A DNA stretch of 64,000 bases, taken from assembly GCF_005771565.1 (NCBI RefSeq), contig NZ_VAWA01000004.1:1-64000 (forward strand). The letters run 5' to 3'. Numbering within the stretch: position 1 is the stretch's first letter; each line of letters opens with the position of its first letter. Positions 29,471 to 39,729 of the stretch are shown here, piece after piece. The stretch comes from Nesterenkonia sphaerica. Its GTDB lineage: Bacteria > Actinomycetota > Actinomycetes > Actinomycetales > Micrococcaceae. The notes under the pieces were generated by a model. That model did not search any database. It was given only the letters and a program-made list of their open reading frames with translations, and had not been told where the DNA came from. The translations under genes and the position numbers were made by a program.

Positions 29471-32400
29471 CTACTGCCCGCCAGTCTGAGCCTGCTTGAG
29501 CGCCCGGCGGAGCCGCTTCACGCTCACCGGCTCGGCGGTGCCCAGCTGCTGAGCGAAGAAGTTGACCCGCAGCTCCTCAATCATCCACTTCACCCCGGTC
29601 AGCTCGGCAGGCACCGGCAGCTGCGGGGGCACCGCCTCCACCGCGGCGTCGAACTCATCCTCCACCTGCTGGACCTGCTGCATGTCTGTGGCATCCCGCG
29701 CCACGCCCTGACCGGACTCCAGCCGATCCAGCCGCACCAGCATCGCCCGGAGATACCGAGGCAGGTGGCGCATCCGGGCGAAGCCGGTACTGGTGACGAA
29801 CCCCGGATAGATCAGCTGTGCGATCTGCGCCTGCATATCGGCCACCGCCGGCTGCAGCGCGGCGGACTTCACCGCACTGAGCCGGGCGCGGACCTCCGTG
29901 TGCAGGGTGAGGACCTGGGCCAGCACGTCCGTCAGTGAGAGCACCGTCTCAATCAGATCAGCTCGCGCCTGCCGGGCCAGCTGCTGGAAGGCATCAGCGG
30001 TGTAGGGCAGCTGCTGGGGCACCAGATGGTCCAGTACGGCAGCGGTGGACTCGCTCACCAGCTCCTCCACCTCGCCGAACTGCCCGAAGGCCAGCCGTTC
30101 CCGGTTGCTCAGATGCTCGACCACATAGCGCTGCGGGGAGGGAAGCACCTCGCTCAGCAGTGCGACGACGCCGCGCCGGTGGGTCCGCTGCTGCTCGTGG
30201 GGGGACTGGGTGATGGTGACCCGGACCCCGGATGTGCCCTGACCAGTCGAGGGGTCCGGGGTCAGGGCGGGGTAGCCGGTGACCTGCCGGCCTTCAGCTT
30301 CGGCGGAGACCTGCTGGGGCAGGGTGCCGAACGTCCACGAGGTCTGGTGACGCTGCCCCAGATCAGCACCCAGCGGCACGGCTTGGGCGGGGCGGCCCTG
30401 CTGTGCAGGGGAGGGGGCAGGCTTCTGGGTGACCGAACGGCCGATGGCTTCGCGGCTCTCACCGCTGAAGCGCACTTGAAGCTCAGCGAGGTCGAATCCG
30501 GAGTCCAGGAGCCGGCCCCGGTCGCTGATCACCCCGAAAGTGAATCGCAGGTGGTCCGGCAGCGACTCGAAGTCCAGGTCTCCGGGCTCCACCACCACAC
30601 CCTTGAGCCGTCTCAGCACAGTGGCGAGGGCGGTGCGCAGAGGTGTGCTGGCGGCGTCGTACTCCTGCTCCACCTGTTGGCGTGCCTGGGCTGCGACATC
30701 CGGGGCGGGAACGAAATTGCGCCGCAGCTGCTTGGGCATGGACCGGATCAGGGCGGTGATCATCTCGGTGCGCCGGCCGGGAATGAACCACTCAAACCGG
30801 TGGGGTTCGAGCTGGTTCAGGAACAGCACAGGAATCCGGACGGTCACCCCGGCTTCGTAGGCGTAGGTGAGCTCCAGCTTCAGCCCGTCGTGGTCAAAGT
30901 GCTCCGGGAAGGCCTCGAGGTCCACCTGCTCGGCCTCCGGCGCCAGCAGGGTCGAATCCGGGAGGTCCAGCAGATCTGGGGTGTCATGGCGCTGCTTCTT
31001 CCACCAGGCGTCGAAGGCTCGCTGGGAGGTGATGTGCGGCGGCAGCCTTTCGGCGAAGAATTCCACCAGATGGTGGTCCGCTGCGCGGAGATCCTTGCGG
31101 CGGGTGCGGTCCTCCAGCTCGGCGATCTCCTTGAACCGCGCCCGGTTGCGCTGGTCGAAATGATGCCGGGTGTTCCAGTCGCCTTCGATCAGCGCGTGCC
31201 GGATGAACTCCTGGGCGGCGAACTCGGGGTCGATCTTCCCGTAGAGGACGCTGCGGTCGGCCACCAGGGGAACGCCGAAGAGGGTGACTCGTTCAGTGGC
31301 CACCACCGCTCCACGCTTGGCGGACCAGACGGGGTCGGTGTAGCTGCGTTTGACCAGGTGTCCGCCGATCTCCTCGGCCCACGCCGGGTCCACCGCCGCC
31401 ACTCCACGGGCCCACAGGCGGGAAGTCTCCACCAGCTCAGCGGCCATGACCATATCCGGGTTCTTCTTGAACAGGCCGGAGCCGGGGAAGATCGCGAAGC
31501 GGGTGCCGCGTGCCCCCTGGTAGTCGCGGGTGCGCGGGCTATACACGCCCAGGTGGCTGAGCAGTCCCGCCAGCAGCGACTTGTGGATCTGGTCATGCTT
31601 GCTCACGTGGTCCACCGGGTCGCGGGTGCGGATCCGCCGGGGAGAGAGTTTCCCCTGCTGGGCCAGCTCTCCGAGCTGATGGACCAGGTCCTGCCACTCG
31701 CGGATGCGCAGCCAGTTCAGATGCTCCCGGCGGCACAGCTTGCGGAACTGGCTGGAGGAGAGCTCGGCCTGCTTCTCGGTGAGGTAGCGCCAGAGGTTCA
31801 GCAGGGCGGAGAAGTCGGATTTCTCATCGGTGAAACGGGCGTGCAACTGGTCTGCGGCGTCGCGCTGTTCGGCGGGGCGCTCGCGCACGTCTTGGATGGA
31901 CAGCCCCGCTGCCAGCACGGTGACCTCGGTGAGGCACTCTCGGCGTGCGGCTTCGACCATCATGCGGGCCAGACGGGGATCCACCGGCAGCGCGGCGATC
32001 CGTCGGCCGGTGGAGGTCACCCGGCCCGAGCGCTCCAGGGCGCCGAGCTCAGAGAGCAGCCGCACCGCGTCATTGACCGCCTTGGCATCAGGCTTCTGCA
32101 CGAAGGGGAAGTCCAGCAGCTCCTGGGGCGTGGTGGTGATGCCCATCGCCGACATCTGCAGCAGCACGCTGGCCAGTGAGGTCCGCAGGATCTCCGGGTC
32201 GGTGAATTCTGGGCGGGACTCGAAGTCCTGCTGGGCGTAGAGCCTGATGCAGATGCCGTCGCTGGTGCGTCCGCATCTGCCGGCACGCTGATTGGCGCTG
32301 GCTTGGCTGATCGGCTCGATCGGCAGTCGCTGCACCTTGGTACGTGTGGAGTACCGGGAGATTCGTGCGGTGCCGGTGTCGATCACGTACTTGATGCCCG

Positions 32401-33346
32401 GCACCGTCAGCGAGGTCTCTGCCACATTGGTCGCCAGCACAATACGCCGGCGCCCGCCGGGGTTGAATACCCGCTTCTGCTCCTGTAGGGACAGCCGCCC
32501 GAACAGGGGCAGAATGTCCGCACCGGCCAGCCTCCGGTGGTGACGTACGGTCTCGGCCAAGGCCTCGGCGGCGTCACGGATTTCGCGCTCACCGGGGAAG
32601 AAGACGAGGATGTCGCCATCTGGCTCGGCGCTGAGCTCCACCACCGCATCGCAGACGGCGTCGAGTTCGTCGCGCTCGGCAACCGGGGTGGGCTCCTCAT
32701 CACTGGCCGCATCCAGGTCAGTGAGCGGCCGGTAGCGGATCTCCACCGGATAGGTGCGCCCGGAGACCTCAATGATGGGGCAGCCGCCGAAGTGTTCACT
32801 GAAACGCTCCGGATCGATGGTCGCCGAGGTGATGATCACCTTCAGGTCAGGACGCTCAGGCAGGAGCCGTTTCAGATAGCCCAGGATCACATCAATGTTG
32901 AGGCTGCGCTCATGGGCTTCATCAATGATGATCGCCGAATACTTCCGCAGCTGCGGGTCACGCTGGATCTCGGCCAGCAGGATCCCGTCGGTCATGAGCT
33001 TCACTGAGGTCTCCGCCCCGACTTCCGCAGTGAAGCGAACTTGGTACCCGACGGTGCTGCCGAGATCCGAGCCGAGCTCTTCGGCCAATCGCTCGGCCAC
33101 CGACCGTGCCGCCAGCCTCCGGGGCTGGGTGTGACCGATCAGGCCCTTCCGGTCCAGCCCCAGCTCCAGCAGCATTTTCGGCAGCTGAGTGGTCTTTCCG
33201 GAGCCGGTCTCTCCGGCGATGACCACCACTTGGTGCTCACGCACCGCATCCAGGATGGTGCCACGCTCATGGGTGACCGGCAGCTGGTCGGGGTAATTGA
33301 GGCTCTCGGCCGTGTGGTCGGCAGCGGTGTAGGCGGTGGCGGACAT
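29471..33346 (-). CDS. hrpA: ATP-dependent RNA helicase HrpA (DEAH box)
   Basis: 1291-residue DEAH/RHA helicase, full length for bacterial HrpA. Walker A GETGSGKTT is at residues 45-53, DEAH at 142-145, SAT near 175 and QRAGRCGR near 353. A winged helix, ratchet and OB-fold region (HA2, DUF3418) fills the C-terminal half. HrpA processes or remodels mRNAs, and has recently been linked to resolving stalled ribosomes in E. coli. TAGACT ends nine bases before the ATG, implying a very short leader. Its antisense strand contains a 717-codon open frame, which is a shadow. Confidence 0.95.
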   Translation of the reverse strand: MSATAYTAADHTAESLNYPDQLPVTHERGTILDAVREHQVVVIAGETGSGKTTQLPKMLLELGLDRKGLIGHTQPRRLAARSVAERLAEELGSDLGSTVGYQVRFTAEVGAETSVKLMTDGILLAEIQRDPQLRKYSAIIIDEAHERSLNIDVILGYLKRLLPERPDLKVIITSATIDPERFSEHFGGCPIIEVSGRTYPVEIRYRPLTDLDAASDEEPTPVAERDELDAVCDAVVELSAEPDGDILVFFPGEREIRDAAEALAETVRHHRRLAGADILPLFGRLSLQEQKRVFNPGGRRRIVLATNVAETSLTVPGIKYVIDTGTARISRYSTRTKVQRLPIEPISQASANQRAGRCGRTSDGICIRLYAQQDFESRPEFTDPEILRTSLASVLLQMSAMGITTTPQELLDFPFVQKPDAKAVNDAVRLLSELGALERSGRVTSTGRRIAALPVDPRLARMMVEAARRECLTEVTVLAAGLSIQDVRERPAEQRDAADQLHARFTDEKSDFSALLNLWRYLTEKQAELSSSQFRKLCRREHLNWLRIREWQDLVHQLGELAQQGKLSPRRIRTRDPVDHVSKHDQIHKSLLAGLLSHLGVYSPRTRDYQGARGTRFAIFPGSGLFKKNPDMVMAAELVETSRLWARGVAAVDPAWAEEIGGHLVKRSYTDPVWSAKRGAVVATERVTLFGVPLVADRSVLYGKIDPEFAAQEFIRHALIEGDWNTRHHFDQRNRARFKEIAELEDRTRRKDLRAADHHLVEFFAERLPPHITSQRAFDAWWKKQRHDTPDLLDLPDSTLLAPEAEQVDLEAFPEHFDHDGLKLELTYAYEAGVTVRIPVLFLNQLEPHRFEWFIPGRRTEMITALIRSMPKQLRRNFVPAPDVAAQARQQVEQEYDAASTPLRTALATVLRRLKGVVVEPGDLDFESLPDHLRFTFGVISDRGRLLDSGFDLAELQVRFSGESREAIGRSVTQKPAPSPAQQGRPAQAVPLGADLGQRHQTSWTFGTLPQQVSAEAEGRQVTGYPALTPDPSTGQGTSGVRVTITQSPHEQQRTHRRGVVALLSEVLPSPQRYVVEHLSNRERLAFGQFGEVEELVSESTAAVLDHLVPQQLPYTADAFQQLARQARADLIETVLSLTDVLAQVLTLHTEVRARLSAVKSAALQPAVADMQAQIAQLIYPGFVTSTGFARMRHLPRYLRAMLVRLDRLESGQGVARDATDMQQVQQVEDEFDAAVEAVPPQLPVPAELTGVKWMIEELRVNFFAQQLGTAEPVSVKRLRRALKQAQTGGQ

Positions 33347-33474
33347 ATGCTGCCGAGTCTATCGGTCTGCTCGATTAGGAACTTCCGCTGTGCTCGGGTT
33401 AGGATGATTCTCGCTGTTTTCAGCAGATTCAGGCCCCCAGGGGCTCGGAGAAATCCGGGATAACGGGGGCCATT

Positions 33475-33558
<84 letters not shown>

Positions 33559-33570
33559 CCCGGGTATAAA

Positions 33571-33612
33571 GCAGGACCCCCTGACCTTCGGGTCTGGGGG
33601 TCCTGCTTCTTT
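33571..33612. terminator. Bidirectional terminator between tRNA-Leu and plsC
   Basis: Perfect 11-bp arms GCAGGACCCCC and GGGGGTCCTGC enclose a loop with its own short stem around TTCG. The plus side is followed by TTCTTT and the minus side by TTTATA, so it can end both the tRNA transcript and the convergent plsC transcript. Confidence 0.9.
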
Positions 33613-33631
33613 CCAGATGAGAGAGTGCCGC

Positions 33632-34348
33632 TCAGGAGCTGGACGGGCTCCCTTGACCGCCTGCGTCCATCCTTTTCTTGACCGAGGCATAGATGTCGAC
33701 ATATTCCTGCCCGGAGAGCCTCATGATCTGCGACATAATCTTGTCGGTCACCGCCCGCTGGGCGAACCGGTCATCCGCATTGGCGTAATACGCATCGAAG
33801 TGCAGCGGCTCACCGATGATCAGGCCCACTCGGTGCACCCGAGGAATGGTGCGATTGATGGGCTGGACCTTGTCGGTGCCGATCAGCGCCATCGGAATGA
33901 CGGGGACACGGGTGCGCAGCGCCAAATGCGCCACACCGAGCTTGCCTCGGTAGAGACGGCCATCAGGGCTGCGGGTGCCTTCGGGGTAGATGCCGAGCAG
34001 ATCTCCGTGCCGCAGTGCCTCCTCACCGGCGGCCAGCGAGTTCTGGCTTGCGGCTCCACCGGACCGATCCATGGGAATCTGCCCGGTGATGTCGAAGAAC
34101 CAGCGATTCCACTTCCCGGTGAACCCCTTGCCCTTCCAATAGTCATTCTTCGCCAGGAACCTCACTGGTCGCGGCACAGCCACCGGGATGAACACCGAAT
34201 CGGAGAAAGACATGTGGTTGCAGGCCAGAATCGCCGGGCCTTCGGCAGGGATGTTGTCCAGCCCCTTAACCCAGGGGCGGAACACAGTGTTGATCGCCGG
34301 ACCGACCAGGAACCTTTTTGCATTTCGGTAGAAGGTTAGCGACGCCAC
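33632..34348 (-). CDS. plsC: 1-acyl-sn-glycerol-3-phosphate acyltransferase
   Basis: Membrane-associated acyltransferase making phosphatidic acid from lysophosphatidate. The 238-residue protein has the catalytic HX4D motif in NHMSFSD and the substrate motif YPEGTRSPDG, both of the PlsC family. The GTG start at 34348 follows an AGGAAGAG ribosome-binding site. It converges on the tRNA-Leu terminator. Micrococcaceae often carry several PlsC-like genes, so the exact acyl acceptor is less certain than the chemistry. Confidence 0.92.
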   Translation of the reverse strand: MASLTFYRNAKRFLVGPAINTVFRPWVKGLDNIPAEGPAILACNHMSFSDSVFIPVAVPRPVRFLAKNDYWKGKGFTGKWNRWFFDITGQIPMDRSGGAASQNSLAAGEEALRHGDLLGIYPEGTRSPDGRLYRGKLGVAHLALRTRVPVIPMALIGTDKVQPINRTIPRVHRVGLIIGEPLHFDAYYANADDRFAQRAVTDKIMSQIMRLSGQEYVDIYASVKKRMDAGGQGSPSSS

Positions 34349-34419
34349 GGTCAGTCTCTTCCTCTCGAGCCGGGGACAGGCGCTACTACTCTACTGGCGC
34401 GAACCGATAGTCTGACTCT

Positions 34420-34788
34420 ATGAGCAATTCACGTGAGGACGGTCACCACTACCGCCGCCGCACCGCCCGGCCGCAGCCGGGGCGCCCGGTCCCGAAGAAC
34501 CTCGGTCAGCGCGGCCCTCGTGACTTCACCCCGGCGGCCGAGGAGGAGGAAGACTTTCGTCCGCCGAACCCCAAGAGTCCGGTGGCCGGGGCCAAACCCG
34601 GGGTAGTCGTTGGCGCCCTGCTGGTCCTGGGCGGGATCGTGTGCCTGATTGTCTTCCCGTTCCTCCCGGTAGGTTTTCCGGGCTGGACCACCGCAGCGCT
34701 GATTGCCGCCATCCTGCTGGGTCTGGTGGTCCTGTTCATGCAGATGCCCGCCAAACGGGCCGGCAGCGACGACGGCGCGCGGGTCTGA
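34420..34788 (+). CDS. Two-helix membrane protein of unknown function
   Basis: 122 residues. A polar, Arg/Pro-rich N-terminal half of about 60 residues is followed by two predicted TM helices (VVVGALLVLGGIVCLIVFPF and TTAALIAAILLGLVVLFMQM) joined by a short Gly/Pro turn, and a short polar tail. I recognise no domain. It is very probably a real gene: GC-rich third positions, and TAGTCT exactly six bases before the ATG, the leaderless pattern seen elsewhere here. It is divergent from plsC, with 71 bases between starts. Confidence 0.75.
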   Translation: MSNSREDGHHYRRRTARPQPGRPVPKNLGQRGPRDFTPAAEEEEDFRPPNPKSPVAGAKPGVVVGALLVLGGIVCLIVFPFLPVGFPGWTTAALIAAILLGLVVLFMQMPAKRAGSDDGARV

Positions 34789-34884
34789 GCTGTCACACCG
34801 CGCGTGCTGATAGTGTGAGTTGAAGCACATATACTGGGCAGTAAGTGCTCGTCATCCGTACATCACCTGGGAGGAGAAGCACCT

Positions 34885-36714
34885 GTGAAGGAATACGCAG
34901 TGCCAGCCGCGGTGGAGGTCGACCAGGACCTCAACATCACTGATCTGCTTGAGCGGCAGGTCACCGAAAATCCCGGCAACGTCCTCTTCGGCCGTCAGCT
35001 GAGTCCGGGGGAGTGGACCGACGTCTCCGCCGCCAGCTTCCGAGACGACGTCGTCTCCCTGGCCAAGGGCATGATGGCCAAGGGCATCGGCGCAGGTGAC
35101 CGCGTGGCGATCATGGCCGCCACCCGATATGAGTGGACGCTGCTGGACTTCGCGATCTGGTACGCCGGTGGCGTGACAGTGCCGATCTATGAGACATCCT
35201 CGCCCTCCCAAATTGCGTGGATCGTGGAAGATTCCCAGGTCAAGATGGTCTTCGCGGAGACGGATTCGCACGCGAAAGCCGTCGACCGGGCTATCACGCA
35301 GGAGAAGTTGGACTCGGTGGAGCACCTGCTGACCATCGACAGCGAGGACTTGAATGAACTGCGCCGCCTAGGCAGTGATGTCTCCGATCTCGAGGTGGAG
35401 ACCCGGCGGTCTGCCGCGACACTGGCGGACCTCTCGACCATCATCTACACCTCCGGAACCACCGGTAAGCCCAAGGGCTGTGAGCTGACCCACGGCAACT
35501 TCGTGGAGCTGAGCCTCAATGGGACGGCCTCACTGCACGAAGCGATCAACTCCAGCTCCTCCACGGTGCTCTTCATTCCGCTGGCACACGTCTTTGCCCG
35601 GTTCATCTCCGTGATCTGTGTGGCGGCCGGCGCCCGCGTGGGTCACACTGCGGACATCAAGGAACTGGTCGACGACCTCGGCACCTTCAAGCCCACGTTC
35701 CTGCTGGCCGTCCCGCGCGTGTTCGAGAAGATCTACAACGCTGCGATGATGAAGGCTGAAGGGGATGGGAAGGGCAAGATTTTCCAGAAGGCCGCACAGA
35801 CCGCCATCGACTACTCCAAGGCGCAGGAGAGCGGCTCGGCAGGGTTGGGCCTGAAGCTCAAGCACGCCGTCTTTGACAAGCTCGTCTACTCCAAGCTGCG
35901 TGCCCGCATGGGTGGGGAAGTGAAATACGCCGTCTCCGGCGGCTCCCCGCTGGGAGCCCGGCTCGGGCACTTCTTCCACGGTGTCGGACTGCACGTGTTG
36001 GAGGGCTACGGCCTGACCGAAACCACCGCGCCGCTGACCGTCAACGCACCGCAGGCCACCAAAATCGGCACCGTCGGCCAACCACTGCCCGGCTGTGCGG
36101 TGAAGATCGCCGACGACGGGGAGATCCTCGGCAAGGGCGTCTGCGTCTTCCGCGGCTACCGGAACCGGCCCGACCTGGCAGACGAGACCTTCGATCAGGA
36201 CGGCTGGTACCGCACCGGGGACATCGGCTCGCTCGACGATGAGGGCTACCTCAGCATCACCGGGCGCAAGAAGGAGATCCTGGTGACTGCGGCCGGGAAG
36301 AATGTGGCACCGGCGCAGCTGGAGGACCAGATCCGTGCCGACGCGATCGTCTCACAGGTAGTGGTGGTCGGAGACGGCAGGCCGTTTGTGGCGGCACTGA
36401 TCACCTTGGATCCCGAAACGCTTCCGGTGTGGCTGCAGCGTCACGACATTGCCGAGGACACCCCGATGGCGGAGCTGATCAAGCACCCGACGATCATCAA
36501 CCACATCCAATCGGTGGTCGACGCAGCCAATGAGTCCGTCTCCCGGGCAGAGTCCATCCGCACCTTCCGGCTGCTGGAAGATGATTTCACCATCGAGTCC
36601 GGGCATCTGACCCCGTCTATGAAGATTCGCCGGGCAGACGTGATGCGGGACTACGCCGAGGTGGTGGAGAACCTCTACGCCGACGCGGCCCAGGCGCGCG
36701 CCGAACAGTCCTGA
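34885..36714 (+). CDS. fadD: Long-chain fatty acid--CoA ligase (AMP-forming)
   Basis: 609-residue ANL-superfamily ligase activating long-chain fatty acids through an acyl-adenylate. The P-loop is YTSGTTGKPKG (residues about 190-200), with EGYGLTETTAP near 374, WYRTGDIG near 448 and the C-terminal lysine region GRKKEILVTAAGKNVAP. It is similar in plan to mycobacterial FadD15. The GTG start has GGGAGGAGAAG upstream, and TATACT at 34830-34835 is a good -10 for a leadered mRNA. A role in lipid remodelling together with plsC is plausible. Confidence 0.93.
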   Translation: MKEYAVPAAVEVDQDLNITDLLERQVTENPGNVLFGRQLSPGEWTDVSAASFRDDVVSLAKGMMAKGIGAGDRVAIMAATRYEWTLLDFAIWYAGGVTVPIYETSSPSQIAWIVEDSQVKMVFAETDSHAKAVDRAITQEKLDSVEHLLTIDSEDLNELRRLGSDVSDLEVETRRSAATLADLSTIIYTSGTTGKPKGCELTHGNFVELSLNGTASLHEAINSSSSTVLFIPLAHVFARFISVICVAAGARVGHTADIKELVDDLGTFKPTFLLAVPRVFEKIYNAAMMKAEGDGKGKIFQKAAQTAIDYSKAQESGSAGLGLKLKHAVFDKLVYSKLRARMGGEVKYAVSGGSPLGARLGHFFHGVGLHVLEGYGLTETTAPLTVNAPQATKIGTVGQPLPGCAVKIADDGEILGKGVCVFRGYRNRPDLADETFDQDGWYRTGDIGSLDDEGYLSITGRKKEILVTAAGKNVAPAQLEDQIRADAIVSQVVVVGDGRPFVAALITLDPETLPVWLQRHDIAEDTPMAELIKHPTIINHIQSVVDAANESVSRAESIRTFRLLEDDFTIESGHLTPSMKIRRADVMRDYAEVVENLYADAAQARAEQS

Positions 36715-36805
36715 ACCGGTCCTGTTCGCTCCGCGGCGCGCCCACCATATGGAACATCACTGAAGGTATTAGGCGGGCTGTTACGGGGACCATTAGGCTG
36801 TGAGG

Positions 36806-38212
36806 GTGAATGCTGCAAACGATTCCCGCACTGAAACCCCACTGACCGCCCCAGGTGAGATTGTTCACATGGGTGCCGCAGAGTATCCGGGGTTGGACGC
36901 ATGGCGTGACCTTCCGCTGCAGCAGCAGCCCGACTGGCGGGACCACCCCGACTTCGCATCAGCCACCGCTGAGCTGTCGGCGAATCCGCCGCTGGTGTTT
37001 GCCGGTGAGGTGGACAAGCTGAAACGTCGGTTGGCTCATGTCGCCAATGGTGAGGCGTTTCTGCTGCAGGGCGGGGACTGTGCCGAGACTTTCGCCGACG
37101 TCACCGCAGACAAGATCAGCGCCAAAGTCAAGACCCTGCTGCAGATGGCCGTGGTGCTCACCTACGGCGCTTCGCTCCCTGTGGTGAAGATGGGCCGGAT
37201 GGCCGGGCAGTATGCGAAACCGCGCAGCTCGGACATGGAGACCCGTGGAGACGTCACGCTGCCCAGCTTCCGCGGAGAGATCGTCAACGGTTTCGACTTC
37301 ACCCCCGAGGAGCGCCTTCCGGACCCCAAACGGATGCTGAAGGCTTACCATAAGTCCGCCGCCACTTTGAACCTGATCCGCGCGTTCACCGAAGGCGGCT
37401 TCGCGGACCTGCGCGCAGTGCAGCAGTGGAACAAGGGTTTCATGGAGAACCCCGCGCACGCCCGGTACGAGCAGATCGCTGGGGAGATCGACCGAGCGGT
37501 CCGGTTCATGAGCGCCTGCGGAGTCGAGTTTGAGAGTCTCAAGCGCACCGAGTTCTACGCCGCCCACGAGGCGCTGCTGCTGGACTACGAACGAGCCCTG
37601 ACCCGCATCGATTCGCGCACTGCCAAACCCTATGTGACCTCGGGCCACTTTGTGTGGATCGGGGAGCGGACCCGAGACCTCGACGGCGCGCACGTCGACT
37701 ACCTCTCCCGGGTGCGCAATCCGCTGGGGGTCAAGCTGGGCCCCTCGACCACGCCGAGCACCGCCCTAGAGCTGATCGAGAAGCTGGATCCGCAGCGCGA
37801 GCCGGGACGGTTGACGTTCATTGCCCGGATGGGCGCGGGCAATGTCCGCGAAAAGCTGCCTCCGCTGGTGGAAGCCGTGCGCGATGCCGGTGCCAAGGTG
37901 GTGTGGGTGACCGATCCCATGCACGGCAACACCATCACCGCGAAGAACGGCTACAAGACACGACGGTTCGACGACGTCCTCGACGAGGTCCGTGGATTCT
38001 TCGAGGTCCATCAGGCCGCGGGCACCTATCCGGGCGGTCTCCATGTGGAGATGACCGGTGACGACGTCGCCGAATGCCTCGGCGGCTCAGACGTCATTGA
38101 CGAATCAGCCTTCAACACCGGTTACGAGTCTCTGGTGGACCCCCGGCTGAATCACAAGCAATCTCTGGAACTGGCCTTCCTGGTGGCCGAGGAACTCACC
38201 CGGGTCACCTGA
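36806..38212 (+). CDS. aroG: 3-deoxy-7-phosphoheptulonate synthase, class II
   Basis: First committed enzyme of the shikimate pathway (plant/mycobacterial class II type). Landmarks are GEAFLLQGGDCAETF, KMGRMAGQYAKPRSS, GVKLGPSTTP and WVTDPMHGNT, which supply the metal and phosphate ligands; length about 468 residues. GTG 36806 is preferred to GTG 36800 because TAGGCT (36794-36799) would then be the -10 with six-base spacing. In mycobacteria this enzyme partners with chorismate mutase for feedback control; no such gene is present here. The order aroG-pknL-idsA resembles mycobacteria. Confidence 0.95.
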   Translation: MNAANDSRTETPLTAPGEIVHMGAAEYPGLDAWRDLPLQQQPDWRDHPDFASATAELSANPPLVFAGEVDKLKRRLAHVANGEAFLLQGGDCAETFADVTADKISAKVKTLLQMAVVLTYGASLPVVKMGRMAGQYAKPRSSDMETRGDVTLPSFRGEIVNGFDFTPEERLPDPKRMLKAYHKSAATLNLIRAFTEGGFADLRAVQQWNKGFMENPAHARYEQIAGEIDRAVRFMSACGVEFESLKRTEFYAAHEALLLDYERALTRIDSRTAKPYVTSGHFVWIGERTRDLDGAHVDYLSRVRNPLGVKLGPSTTPSTALELIEKLDPQREPGRLTFIARMGAGNVREKLPPLVEAVRDAGAKVVWVTDPMHGNTITAKNGYKTRRFDDVLDEVRGFFEVHQAAGTYPGGLHVEMTGDDVAECLGGSDVIDESAFNTGYESLVDPRLNHKQSLELAFLVAEELTRVT

Positions 38213-38223
38213 GCCGGCGGATC

Positions 38224-39696
38224 TCAGCCGCCCAGGGAGGGGATGAAGCGGTTGCTGATGCCCAGCTGGTAGCCCAACAGCATCAGCACAGCCATGAGCA
38301 TCAGCACAATGACAAATGCCACGATCTGCCGCACCTGGGATGGGCCATGGAGCTGTTCCAGCGGGCGCTGCCGCTGCCGCTTGTCCGCGTAGGGATCATA
38401 GCTGCGCCGGCGTGCCTGGCTGGTCCGGGGCTGCACACCGGTGGGAGGATCCTGCACGCTGAGCCAGCCCAGCTGCAGGGGCACTTCCGCGACGGTCTGC
38501 CGGTCCTCCACCGCGAGGCTGCCCCATGATTCCTGCCCAGCCTCCTGCGCAGCCGCCTTCCCGGAGGCGGGGGCCTGTGGCCGGGGCGCGGGGGGCACAT
38601 CTGCTGCTGAGTGCCCCAAGGCGGTGGTGACGTCGTCGTCCCAGCTGTTCCGGTCCTCCACCGCAGTGGGGAAATCCTCGGCGTTCATCGCTGCGGTGGC
38701 GGCCTCAGGCTCCGGCTCTGGCTCCGGCTCCGGTTCCGGCTTCGCCGCGGGCGGGGTGGCCGGCAGCAGATGGGTCGAGGTGCTGGGGGCGTCCTCGTCC
38801 CCTGCACCGGAGCCGTGATGCCGCTGGTGCTTCACCAGCGCGCCGTCGAAGTCCAGCTGCTCGGCCGTGAGCTGTTCCCGGACAGTCTCGAGCAGCTGAA
38901 GCATCTCATCAGCGTTCTTGGGCCGTTGGGCGGTTTCTGCGCGCGTAGCGGCGCGGACGAGGTCATCCAATGGAGTGGCCAGCCCGGGCACATAAGCGGA
39001 GGGCGCTGGCACCGTGGAGTTCACGTGCTGAAAGGCCACGCGTACTGGGGTGTCACCGGTGAAAGGTTGGACCCCGGTGAGCAGCTCGTAGAGCAGGATG
39101 CCCACCGCGTAGATGTCTGCCCGCTCGTCGGCGCCTTCGCCGGAGAGCAGCTCCGGGGCGATGTAGGCCACCGTCCCCATCAGAGTGGACGTCCCGGAAT
39201 GATGGGTCGCGGCCCGCGCCAAACCGAAGTCGGCCAGTTTGATGCGCCCTTCCGGGGAGACTAAGACATTCTCCGGCTTGATGTCCCGGTGCACCAGCCC
39301 CGCGCGGTGAGCGGCGGAGAGCCCACCGAGGATGGCCTGGGCATAGGCCAACGCCAGCCGGGGGGTCATCGGACCCCGTTTGAGCAGGGTGCGGAGAGTG
39401 GCCCCGGGGACATACTCCATGACCATGTATGCCGTCTCCCGCGTCTGACCCTGATCGAGGACCTGGACCACATTGGGGTGACTGATCAGCGCCGAGTTGC
39501 GCGCCTCCTGCTCAAAGCGCTGGACAACCTTCCTGTCCTCCGCCATATGAGGAAAGAGCACCTTGATGGCGACGTTGCGGTGGAGGCGCTCATCGTGGGC
39601 CAGGTACACCGTGGACATACCGCCACGAGCCACACGTTTGTCGATGGTGTACCGCTCGCCGATAGTGGCGCCGATCCAACTTTCTTCGGAGCTCAT
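38224..39696 (-). CDS. pknL: Receptor-type serine/threonine protein kinase PknL
   Basis: 490 residues with an N-terminal Hanks-type kinase domain (about 16-280). It has glycine loop VARGGMSTVY, lysine K45 in VAIK, catalytic D138 in HRDIKPEN and DFG at 156-158, so it is predicted active. A long low-complexity linker includes a run of Pro-Glu repeats (about residues 318-330). One TM helix lies near the C-terminus (IVAFVIVLMLMAVLMLLGYQ), leaving only about a dozen residues outside, so there are no PASTA or other sensor domains. The neighbourhood matches mycobacterial pknL. The Rv2175c-like substrate gene found there is absent. Confidence 0.93.
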   Translation of the reverse strand: MSSEESWIGATIGERYTIDKRVARGGMSTVYLAHDERLHRNVAIKVLFPHMAEDRKVVQRFEQEARNSALISHPNVVQVLDQGQTRETAYMVMEYVPGATLRTLLKRGPMTPRLALAYAQAILGGLSAAHRAGLVHRDIKPENVLVSPEGRIKLADFGLARAATHHSGTSTLMGTVAYIAPELLSGEGADERADIYAVGILLYELLTGVQPFTGDTPVRVAFQHVNSTVPAPSAYVPGLATPLDDLVRAATRAETAQRPKNADEMLQLLETVREQLTAEQLDFDGALVKHQRHHGSGAGDEDAPSTSTHLLPATPPAAKPEPEPEPEPEPEAATAAMNAEDFPTAVEDRNSWDDDVTTALGHSAADVPPAPRPQAPASGKAAAQEAGQESWGSLAVEDRQTVAEVPLQLGWLSVQDPPTGVQPRTSQARRRSYDPYADKRQRQRPLEQLHGPSQVRQIVAFVIVLMLMAVLMLLGYQLGISNRFIPSLGG

Positions 39697-39729
39697 TGGA
39701 TCAGGGTACCGAAGTTGACCGGGCGGATC

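Noticed and set aside
30026-32179. A 717-codon open frame on the plus strand
   Set aside because: It lies entirely antisense to hrpA, shows no recognisable domain and has the Gly/His/Val-rich composition of a high-GC shadow frame. hrpA carries all helicase motifs.
38700-38760. The Pro-Glu coding repeat in pknL as a mobile or regulatory DNA repeat
   Set aside because: It is in frame, encodes a low-complexity linker between kinase and TM helix, and has no counterpart elsewhere in the window.
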